A stretch of 25,830 bases of DNA from Clostridia bacterium (GTDB lineage: Bacteria; Bacillota; Clostridia; Christensenellales; CAG-138): NCBI GenBank assembly GCA_016296415.1, contig JAEDJH010000011.1, positions 1-25,830 on the forward strand, read 5' to 3'. Every line of letters starts with the position of its first letter. Position 1 is the stretch's first letter. Under the pieces are notes generated by a model. It searched no databases and was not told the DNA's origin. It was given only the letters and a program-made list of their open reading frames with translations. Shown in pieces: positions 13,160 to 20,286 of the stretch. Position numbers and translations under genes: made by a program.

Positions 13160-15445
13160 ATGACTGCGTGTACGCAGGTATATATGCGCTCGCAGTGTCG
13201 TACGATAGTTTTTACCGATATGATTGATTTATCCGCTTTGAACAGGGAACAAAGGCAGGCTGTTGAATGCCTTGAAGGCCCGTTGCTCGTGCTTGCCGGC
13301 GCAGGTTCGGGAAAAACGAGGGTTTTGACATATCGAATAGCCAACCTCATAGAGCACGGCGTACGTCCGTGGAATATTCTTGCGCTCACCTTTACGAACA
13401 AGGCGGCAAGGGAAATGCGTGAAAGGACGGAGAGCCTGGTTGGTGCGTTCGCGAGGGATATGTGGGTGATGACGTTTCACTCGCTCTGCGCACGGCTCCT
13501 GAGAATGGAGATTGAAAAGCTTGGGGACGGTTATGACCGCAACTTTGTGATATACGATGACGGCGATCAAATCAGCATAATCGAAAGCATACTCAAAAAT
13601 TTTGGAATGGAGCCAAAGGAAAAGCGGCTGTACAAGGATGCGATCAGCGATGTCAAAAACAAGGGCATAGCTCCGGAGGATTATTTCGGAGCGCAATTTA
13701 TGAACGCTGCGGGCAAGCTAAGGGTGTACAGGGAATACGAAAGCCGCCTCAGGAAAGCAAATGCGCTGGACTTTGACGACTTGATAGGCAAAACCGCCGA
13801 GCTTTTTGAAAGGCTTCCCGAGGTTTTGGAAAAGTACAGGGACAAGTTCAAATACGTGCTTGTCGATGAGTATCAGGACACAAACTATCCGCAGTACAGG
13901 CTGATTCAGCTTTTGTGCGCAGAGCACAGGAATATATGCGTTGTGGGCGACGACGACCAGAGCATATACGGCTGGAGAGGTGCGGATATACGCAATATAT
14001 TGGAGTTTGAGCAGGACTTTTCCGGAGCAAAAGTGATACGGCTTGAGCAGAATTACCGTTCGACCGGCACGGTGCTCGAGGCGGCGAATGCGGTTATCAA
14101 AAACAATATGGGCAGGAAGGAAAAGAAGCTTTGGACAGAAAAGGGCATGGGAAGCAAGATAACCGTAAACTGCTTAAACGATGAAAGGCGTGAGGCGGAG
14201 TACGTCTGCCGCACGATAAACGAGGGTATAGCAAACGGAAAACGCTACTCCGATTTTGCCGTGCTGTACCGAATGAATGTGCAGAGCCGAATATTGGAAA
14301 CGGTGCTTCTTTCGTACGGAATACCGCACAAGGTTTACGGCGGCCAGCGCTTCTATGAGCGCAAGGAGATAAAGGATATACTCGCCTATCTGCGTCTTGT
14401 GGCAAATCCTGCGGACGACGTAGCGCTGCAAAGGATAATCAATGTGCCGCCAAGGGGAATAGGCAGTACAACGGTCAAAACGCTTGCAGCAAGTGCCGCC
14501 GGGCAGCAAAAACCCATGCTCGTAATAGCGAAAAGCGGTGAGGGGCTTGAAAAAAGGGTAACGGACAAGCTCCGCCCGTTCACGGAGCTGATGGGTACGC
14601 TTTGCGAAAAATACGAAAGCGGCAGCGTCTATGAGCTTGCATCGCAGGTGGTGTTCCTGACGGGATACAGGGAATATCTCGCCAATGAGGGCAAGCAGGA
14701 GGCGAAGGACAGATACGACAACATACTCGAGCTTCTTGGCAATATCAAGGAGATCGAGGAGAGCATTTCCGAGGAAACGGACGGCTTGCAGGCGTTTTTG
14801 GAGAGCGTTGCGCTGATGTCCGATATAGACGCCATGCAGGACGACGAAAACGGCGTCGTATCGCTTATGACGCTGCACAGCGCAAAGGGACTTGAGTTCG
14901 ACAACGTGTTCATAACGGGCATGGAGGACGGGATATTCCCTACGTCGCGCGCAACGTTCGAGCAAAGCGGAATGGAGGAGGAACGGCGCCTTTTCTACGT
15001 GGGAATAACGAGGGCAAGAGAAAAGCTGTATCTTCTGAACACGAATCAGCGAACGCTTTTCGGACATACCGGAATGAGCAAGAGCTCAAGGTTTTTGTTT
15101 GAGCTTCCGGAGCACATTATAGAGAATGAATCGGCATATAAAAAACGCTCCGCACCCGCCGAACCGTCATATTCAAAAGGCTACGGCATGAGTTCGTACA
15201 ATCCTGTGACGGTTCAAAAGATATTTGAAAGAAGCTCGCAGGCTGCAGCAAAACCCGCGGCACCGAGAACTCCGTCCGAAGCAGGTACTTTTGAGGCGGG
15301 ACAGAGGATAAGACACGAGAAATTCGGAGAGGGTACGGTGGTAAGCGTTATGGGCTCCGGCAACGCCACGCTTATAACGATAGATTTTAAGTCAGTTGGC
15401 GTTAAAAAGCTGGCAGCGGCATACGCCCCGCTTGAAAAGTTATGA
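13160..15445 (+). CDS. pcrA: ATP-dependent DNA helicase, UvrD/PcrA family
   Basis: PcrA is a 3'-5' superfamily 1 helicase that acts in repair, plasmid replication and removal of RecA or RNA polymerase from DNA. All helicase motifs are visible: LNREQRQAVE (Q-motif, 27-36), Walker A GAGSGKT (47-53), VDEYQDTN (235-242), GDDDQSIYGWRGA (263-275), QNYRST, TLHSAKGLEFDNVFI and EEERRLFYVGITRAREKLYLL. The C-terminal 45 residues match the Tudor-like domain that contacts RNA polymerase (RHEKFGEGTVVSV). The ATG at 13160 is 12 bases after GGAGGAG, a long spacing. Homology to PcrA starts only at Met21 (13220), which has no ribosome site, so the extra 20 residues are probably real. The stop overlaps the ligA start. 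Confidence 0.96.
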   Translation: MTACTQVYMRSQCRTIVFTDMIDLSALNREQRQAVECLEGPLLVLAGAGSGKTRVLTYRIANLIEHGVRPWNILALTFTNKAAREMRERTESLVGAFARDMWVMTFHSLCARLLRMEIEKLGDGYDRNFVIYDDGDQISIIESILKNFGMEPKEKRLYKDAISDVKNKGIAPEDYFGAQFMNAAGKLRVYREYESRLRKANALDFDDLIGKTAELFERLPEVLEKYRDKFKYVLVDEYQDTNYPQYRLIQLLCAEHRNICVVGDDDQSIYGWRGADIRNILEFEQDFSGAKVIRLEQNYRSTGTVLEAANAVIKNNMGRKEKKLWTEKGMGSKITVNCLNDERREAEYVCRTINEGIANGKRYSDFAVLYRMNVQSRILETVLLSYGIPHKVYGGQRFYERKEIKDILAYLRLVANPADDVALQRIINVPPRGIGSTTVKTLAASAAGQQKPMLVIAKSGEGLEKRVTDKLRPFTELMGTLCEKYESGSVYELASQVVFLTGYREYLANEGKQEAKDRYDNILELLGNIKEIEESISEETDGLQAFLESVALMSDIDAMQDDENGVVSLMTLHSAKGLEFDNVFITGMEDGIFPTSRATFEQSGMEEERRLFYVGITRAREKLYLLNTNQRTLFGHTGMSKSSRFLFELPEHIIENESAYKKRSAPAEPSYSKGYGMSSYNPVTVQKIFERSSQAAAKPAAPRTPSEAGTFEAGQRIRHEKFGEGTVVSVMGSGNATLITIDFKSVGVKKLAAAYAPLEKL

Positions 15446-17421
15446 TGGACAGAATGAAAGAATTGGTCGGACTGCTGAATGGGTATGCAAGGGCGTACTA
15501 TGTGGAGGGCAGTCCTGTCGTAAGCGATAAGGAATACGATGAGCTGTTTGACGAGCTTCTTGCGCTCGAGGCGAAGCTTGGCGTCGTGCTGCCGTCATCG
15601 CCTACCGTGAGGGTGGGCGGAGAGCCGGTTTCTACGCTGAGATCGCACAAGCATGAAAAACGGCTTTGGAGCCTTGACAAGATCAAGACCGAGGGTGAGC
15701 TTAATGAATGGGCAGCCCGATGCGAAAAGCTAAAGACCGAATATGAGCAGAGAACAGGCAGAAAGCTGCCGAAGCTTAGCTATGCGCTCGAATACAAGTT
15801 TGACGGCCTGACCATAAACCTCACGTATGATAAGGGCGAGCTTCAGCTTGCGGCGACAAGGGGAAACGGCATAACGGGTGAGGATGTTACCGAGCAGGCG
15901 AAAACCATCCGTGACGTTCCGCTTACCATACCCTTTATGGGACGCATGGAGGTGCAGGGCGAATGCTATATGAGGCTTTCGGTGCTGGAGGAGCTTAACT
16001 CAGTGGGAGAGGAAAGCCTGAAAAGCGCAAGAAATGCGGCGGCAGGCGCACTTAGGAATCTCGATCCGAAGGTCACGGCGAAGCGCAGGTTGTCGTGCTG
16101 CTACTACAACATCGGCTACATCGAGGGCAAAAAGTTTGAAACCCATGCGGAGGTGATAGAATTTCTGCGTGAAAACGGCTTTACCGTGAGCGACTTCATG
16201 AAGCTTCACAGCGATGTAGGCGAGCTGATGGAAAGCATAAATGCCGTTGGCAAGTTCAGAAACAGCCTCGATTTTCTGATAGACGGCATGGTTATAAAGG
16301 TGCTTGATACCGAAACGGCGGAAGCTCTCGGCTATACGGAGCGCTTCCCGAGGGGAGCGGTCGCATTCAAATTTCCCGCGGAGGAGACCACCACCGTTGT
16401 AAAGGACATTACCTGGGGCGTCGGGCGCACGGGTAAGCTCACGCCGCTTGCACATCTTGAGCCCGTGGAGCTTGCAGGTGCGACGATTTCAAAGGCAACG
16501 CTCAACAATATGGGCGATATTCTGCGAAAGAGGGTAGGCATAGGCGCAAGGGTTTTCGTAAGACGAAGCAACGACGTGATCCCAGAGATACTTTATTCCG
16601 TTGAGGGCGAGGAGGGCGAACCCATCGCAGCACCGGAAAAATGCCCTGCGTGCGGAGCTCACGTCGAACAGCGGGGCGCTCATATATTCTGTACAAACAC
16701 GCTTGCCTGTCCGCCGCAGATCGTGGCGAGGCTCGTGCATTTTGCGTCCCGAGAGGCGATGAATATAGACGCTTTTTCCGACAAGACGGCGGAACAGCTC
16801 GTCGAGGTGCTCGGGATAAAGACCATACCGGAGCTTTACAAGCTTAAATATGAGGAGCTTATAAAGCTGGAAAAGTTTGCGGATGCAAAAACGGGCAAAC
16901 TGCTTGCGGAAATAGAGAAAAGCAAGGATTGCGAGCTTGCGGCGTTTTTATATGCGCTCGGTATTCCGAACGTGGGTATAAAGACGGCAAGACTGCTTGC
17001 AAGGCAATTCGGCACTCTTGAGGGCGTTATAAATGCCGAAGTTGATGCGCTCGTTGCGATGCGTGATATCGGAAACACGGTGGCATCGTCGATAAAGGAG
17101 TTTTTTGGCGATGAATCCATAAAGTGTGCCGTGGACGAGCTTCTTGCACTCGGCGTAAAGCCAAAAAGCGAAAGCGGCGATATATTGGAAAGCCCCCTTG
17201 CCGGCAAGACGGTGGTTTTCACAGGAACGATGGTGAGGATGGACAGGAAGGCGCTTGAGGCGATGATGGATGATTACGGGGCAAGGGCCGCCGGAAGCGT
17301 CAGCAAAAAAACCGACTATGTGGTTGCCGGAGAGGCGGCCGGAAGCAAGCTGACGAAGGCTCGGGAGCTTGGGATAAAGGTGCTTTCCGAGGATGAATTT
17401 TTCGACCTGCTCGGTTTGTAA
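15442..17421 (+). CDS. ligA: NAD-dependent DNA ligase
   Basis: LigA seals nicks in DNA at the cost of NAD. The 659 residues show the usual order: NAD-binding Ia domain, nucleotidyltransferase with the KxDG motif (KFDG, active-site Lys119), SARNAAAGALRNLD (195-208), VAFKFPAEE, OB-fold, and a zinc finger with Cys401, 404, 417 and 423. Helix-hairpin-helix repeats (about 440-575) and a C-terminal BRCT domain (about 585-659) follow. The ATG overlaps the pcrA stop as ATGA without a good ribosome site of its own, so translation is probably coupled. ATG codons at positions 1, 2 and 5 are all possible starts. pcrA-ligA is a conserved pair in Firmicutes, linking unwinding and sealing. Confidence 0.97.
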   Translation: MMDRMKELVGLLNGYARAYYVEGSPVVSDKEYDELFDELLALEAKLGVVLPSSPTVRVGGEPVSTLRSHKHEKRLWSLDKIKTEGELNEWAARCEKLKTEYEQRTGRKLPKLSYALEYKFDGLTINLTYDKGELQLAATRGNGITGEDVTEQAKTIRDVPLTIPFMGRMEVQGECYMRLSVLEELNSVGEESLKSARNAAAGALRNLDPKVTAKRRLSCCYYNIGYIEGKKFETHAEVIEFLRENGFTVSDFMKLHSDVGELMESINAVGKFRNSLDFLIDGMVIKVLDTETAEALGYTERFPRGAVAFKFPAEETTTVVKDITWGVGRTGKLTPLAHLEPVELAGATISKATLNNMGDILRKRVGIGARVFVRRSNDVIPEILYSVEGEEGEPIAAPEKCPACGAHVEQRGAHIFCTNTLACPPQIVARLVHFASREAMNIDAFSDKTAEQLVEVLGIKTIPELYKLKYEELIKLEKFADAKTGKLLAEIEKSKDCELAAFLYALGIPNVGIKTARLLARQFGTLEGVINAEVDALVAMRDIGNTVASSIKEFFGDESIKCAVDELLALGVKPKSESGDILESPLAGKTVVFTGTMVRMDRKALEAMMDDYGARAAGSVSKKTDYVVAGEAAGSKLTKARELGIKVLSEDEFFDLLGL

Positions 17422-17445
17422 GGGCAGCGGGATTGGAGCAAAACG

Positions 17446-18414
17446 ATGAGAACCGGAAAATTGGACAATGAAGTCTTAAATGACCTGATATTGAAAAAAT
17501 ACAGGCATATTCGCAGTGAGGTAAAGGGCTCGCCGATGATAGGCATGGACTGTGCCGCCGTGGATCTTGGCGGCAGACTTGCCGTGCTGTCAACCGACCC
17601 TATCACCGCCGCCGACAAAAACATAGGCAGGCTTACCGTCAATATAAGCTGCAATGATGCTGCTGCGGCGGGTGCGGAACCCATAGGTATGCTTGTAACG
17701 CTGCTTGCACCGCCGAGCATAACTTCGGAGGAGCTTGGCAGTATAGCGGATGAGCTTGCGGAGGCGGCGGTTGATGCAAACATAGACATCATAGGAGGAC
17801 ATACCGAGATAACCGAGAGCGTTACACGGGTTGTTACCTCTGCGACTGTGATTGCAAAATCGCTAACCGAAAAGTCGCTTGCATCCGCAAAGCTGCACAG
17901 GGGCGACAGTATAGTTATGACAAAGTCTGCAGGAATGGAGGGCGCTGCGATAGTCGCATCCGACTTTGCCGACAGACTGGGCGATGCGCTGACGGCGGAG
18001 GAGGTTGAATACGCAAAATCGTTCGTCAGGCGCATAAGCGTTGTTAAGGAAGGCATATATGCGGCGCTCAACGGGGCAAATGCCATGCACGATATAACCG
18101 AGGGCGGAGTATTCGGTGCGATATGGGAAATGGCGCAGGGTGCCGGATGCGGCGTGGTTGTCGATGTTGATGCTATACCCGTGGAGGATGTGACACGCAA
18201 AATATGCGCCGCAGCGGGACTTGACGTGTACAAACTCATTTCAAGCGGCTCGATGCTCATAGCCTGTCCCGACGGGGATGCTATGGTCGAGGGACTTAGG
18301 GAAAACGGCATAGAGGCTGCAGTTATAGGCAAAGCGGAGGGCGACGAGATAATAACGAAGGACAACCGTCCGATACTTCCGCCGCAGTCCGATGAGATTT
18401 ATAAGCTGTTTTAG
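17446..18414 (+). CDS. AIR synthase-related protein (HypE/PurM-like)
   Basis: This 322-residue protein has the two-domain fold of the PurM/HypE/ThiL/SelD superfamily, whose members bind ATP and activate an amide or carboxyl group. Visible are the N-terminal MDCAAVDLGG...VLSTDP strand, the DIIGGHTEIT motif (from about 115), the GDSIVMTKSAGMEGAAI segment, and MHDITEGGVFGAIWEMA in the C-terminal domain. It is closest in pattern to HypE-like proteins, but no hydrogenase maturation gene is nearby and the Cys-terminal tail of true HypE is missing; it ends in DEIYKLF. The start follows GGAG at 7-base spacing. It sits 24 bases after ligA and is likely in the same operon. The substrate is unknown. Confidence 0.85.
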   Translation: MRTGKLDNEVLNDLILKKYRHIRSEVKGSPMIGMDCAAVDLGGRLAVLSTDPITAADKNIGRLTVNISCNDAAAAGAEPIGMLVTLLAPPSITSEELGSIADELAEAAVDANIDIIGGHTEITESVTRVVTSATVIAKSLTEKSLASAKLHRGDSIVMTKSAGMEGAAIVASDFADRLGDALTAEEVEYAKSFVRRISVVKEGIYAALNGANAMHDITEGGVFGAIWEMAQGAGCGVVVDVDAIPVEDVTRKICAAAGLDVYKLISSGSMLIACPDGDAMVEGLRENGIEAAVIGKAEGDEIITKDNRPILPPQSDEIYKLF

Positions 18415-18462
18415 AATGTATAAACAAAGGATATTGGGTCTGAATTTATTTTACCGTTAAAC

Positions 18463-18492
18463 TTGCTATCGGGAAACAGAATGTGTTATAAT
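18463..18492 (+). promoter_or_regulatory. sigma-A promoter for yicC-gmk-rpoZ-priA
   Basis: TTGCTA (18463-18468) and a perfect TATAAT (18487-18492) are 18 bases apart. The -10 box is preceded by TGTG as in the pcrA promoter. Confidence 0.6.
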
Positions 18493-18523
18493 CAAATGAT
18501 TATGGAAACTATGGAGGCGGCGT

Positions 18524-19402
18524 GTGATCAAGAGCATGACAGGATTCGGTCGTTGCACGGTTGAAGCTGATAACCGTGTGATAACCATAGAGGTAAAAAG
18601 CGTAAACCACAGATATTTGGAGACCTCTTTCAGAATGCCGAGAATTATCGGTTTTATAGAGGAGCCCATGCGCTCCTGCATACAGGGGCGAATAAGCCGA
18701 GGTCATGCGGACATATACGTTAGCTACAAAAACTTTCGAAGCGACTCAAAAATCGTAAATATCGACAAAACGCTGCTGGGCGCATATTTGAATGCGGCAA
18801 GGGAGGCGGCGGTCGAATTTGGACTTCGCGACGATTTGGCGCTTTCTTCGTCGCTCAGGCTTCCGGACGTTACGAGCATCACGGAGGGAGAAGAGGATAC
18901 CGAGGCGGTTACAAAACTTGCTGTTTCTGCGTTCAACGGCGCACTTGATGGGCTTATAGAGATGCGAAGGCGTGAGGGCGAAAGACTGCATTCGGACTTC
19001 ATCGCCTGCATCGAAAGGATAGAAGCCATTCATGCGGAGATCGAAAACCGGGAGCCGCAGGTGGTGGTCGAGTATAGGAATAAGCTCAAGGAGAGGCTTG
19101 ACAACCTGCTCGGCGATGTGAAAATCAGCGAGGACAGGCTCGCCGTGGAGGTTGCGGTCTTTGCGGACCGTGCCAGCATCCATGAGGAAATCGTCAGAAT
19201 AGTCAGCCATATACGGGAGATAAGGGAGCTTTTAACGAGTGACGGGCCCGTGGGCAGAAAACTCGATTTTCTTGTACAGGAGCTGAACCGTGAGTTCAAT
19301 ACGATAGGCTCAAAGGCGAACGACAGCACCATCTCGGCAAACGTGATCGATGCAAAGGCGGAAATCGAAAAGCTGAGAGAGCAGATACAAAATATTGAGT
19401 GA
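18524..19402 (+). CDS. yicC: YicC/YloC family endoribonuclease
   Basis: The protein begins with the family hallmark IKSMTGFGR and ends with the conserved DAKAEIEKLREQIQNIE helix. The C-terminal half holds FLVQELNREFNTIGSKANDS, the most conserved block of the family. Its length of 292 residues is normal. YicC proteins are reported endoribonucleases that take part in small-RNA and mRNA turnover. The start is GTG at 18524, chosen because GGAGGCGG lies 4-11 bases before it and because family members begin right at this point. The gene heads a transcript that continues with gmk 12 bases later. Confidence 0.95.
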   Translation: MIKSMTGFGRCTVEADNRVITIEVKSVNHRYLETSFRMPRIIGFIEEPMRSCIQGRISRGHADIYVSYKNFRSDSKIVNIDKTLLGAYLNAAREAAVEFGLRDDLALSSSLRLPDVTSITEGEEDTEAVTKLAVSAFNGALDGLIEMRRREGERLHSDFIACIERIEAIHAEIENREPQVVVEYRNKLKERLDNLLGDVKISEDRLAVEVAVFADRASIHEEIVRIVSHIREIRELLTSDGPVGRKLDFLVQELNREFNTIGSKANDSTISANVIDAKAEIEKLREQIQNIE

Positions 19403-19414
19403 CGGGGGATGACA

Positions 19415-20065
19415 ATGCAAAACAATCGTGAAGGACTATTGATAGTTATTTCCGGACCGTCCGGAGTAGGCAAGGGAACGATTTGCAAGATCATACTCGA
19501 GAGGAATAAAAACGCAAAGCTTTCCGTTTCCGCAACGACAAGGCAGAAGCGTCAGGACGATATTGAGGGCGTCAATTACTTCTTCAAAACGAAAGAGGAA
19601 TTTGAGCGCATGATCGAGAACAACGAGTTTCTCGAGTATATGCAGGTTTTCGGCATGAACTATTATGGCACGCCGAGAGCGTTTGTTGATGAAGAGCGCA
19701 GAAACGGGCATGACATAATACTGGAGATCGACGTTAAAGGTGCAAAAAAGGTGAAAGAGCTTTGTCCCGATGCTGTGCTGATATTCATTGCTCCGCCTAC
19801 TATGAGCGACATAAAAACGAGACTTCTCGGTCGGGGAACCGAGTCTCAAAGCGAGATCGAAAGGCGCTTTAACGAGGCATTTTTTGAGATCGGTCACATG
19901 GAGCAATATGATTATATCGTAGTCAACGACGTTATCGAAAAGGCGAGCAAGGCGATCCTCGATATAATCGAAGCGGAAAAATGCCGCACCAGCAGAAATG
20001 ATGAGTTAGTAAAAAGATTTAAGGAGGTTATTGAGTCTTATGATGAATCGTCCGCCGGTAAATGA
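19415..20065 (+). CDS. gmk: guanylate kinase
   Basis: Gmk phosphorylates GMP to GDP with ATP. The P-loop GPSGVGKGT lies at residues 14-22, followed by VSATTRQKRQDDIEGVNYFF with the GMP-binding residues, then EYMQVFGMNYYGTP and LEIDVKGAKKVK, all as in the family. The lid follows with RLLGRGTESQSEIERRF. Two ATGs are possible; the one at 19409 touches the GGGGG ribosome site, while 19415 lies 6 bases behind it and is preferred, giving 216 residues. It lies 12 bases after yicC, and its 3' end overlaps rpoZ. Confidence 0.96.
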   Translation: MQNNREGLLIVISGPSGVGKGTICKIILERNKNAKLSVSATTRQKRQDDIEGVNYFFKTKEEFERMIENNEFLEYMQVFGMNYYGTPRAFVDEERRNGHDIILEIDVKGAKKVKELCPDAVLIFIAPPTMSDIKTRLLGRGTESQSEIERRFNEAFFEIGHMEQYDYIVVNDVIEKASKAILDIIEAEKCRTSRNDELVKRFKEVIESYDESSAGK

Positions 20066-20231
20066 GCTTGAACAGAAGGTTGGATGCCGCTATGCGTTGG
20101 TAACCGTGGTTGCAAAGAGGGCAAGGCAGATAATGCAGAATCCCGATGTTGACTCCGGCATAAAGCCCGTGTCGGCAGCCATTGAAGAGCTTTATGAGGA
20201 AAAGCTCAAGATAAAGAACGTTGGAGAATAA
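20040..20231 (+). CDS. rpoZ: RNA polymerase omega subunit
   Basis: This short protein (63 aa) carries the omega core motif: VGCRYALVTVVAKRARQI, then IKPVSAAIEEL and a charged C-terminal end. Omega helps assemble the beta-prime subunit of RNA polymerase. The gene overlaps the last 26 bases of gmk, the usual neighbour of rpoZ in Firmicutes. AAGGAGG at 20021-20027 lies 12 bases before the ATG at 20040. A TTG at 20031 is closer but only 3 bases away. The true start is uncertain by three codons. Confidence 0.9.
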   Translation: MMNRPPVNELEQKVGCRYALVTVVAKRARQIMQNPDVDSGIKPVSAAIEELYEEKLKIKNVGE

Positions 20232-20244
20232 TTTGTGAAAAGCG

Positions 20245-20265
20245 GGCTTTCCGAAACGGGAAGCC
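20245..20265 (+). other. hairpin between rpoZ and priA
   Basis: GGCTTTCC pairs with GGGAAGCC (one G-U) around GAAAC. Only ATTTC follows, so this is at most a partial terminator. It ends 22 bases before the priA start and may lower priA expression relative to rpoZ. Confidence 0.4.
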
Positions 20266-20286
20266 TAATTTCATAGAAGGAGTTAT

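Noticed and set aside
14174..15067. 297-codon minus-strand frame opposite pcrA
   Set aside because: Lies within conserved helicase motifs on the other strand and shows no recognisable domain.
17316..18365. 349-codon minus-strand frame opposite the AIR-synthase-like gene
   Set aside because: Ser/Ala/Pro-rich composition typical of the antisense of a GC-third-position gene, and no ribosome site; the plus-strand protein has conserved motifs.
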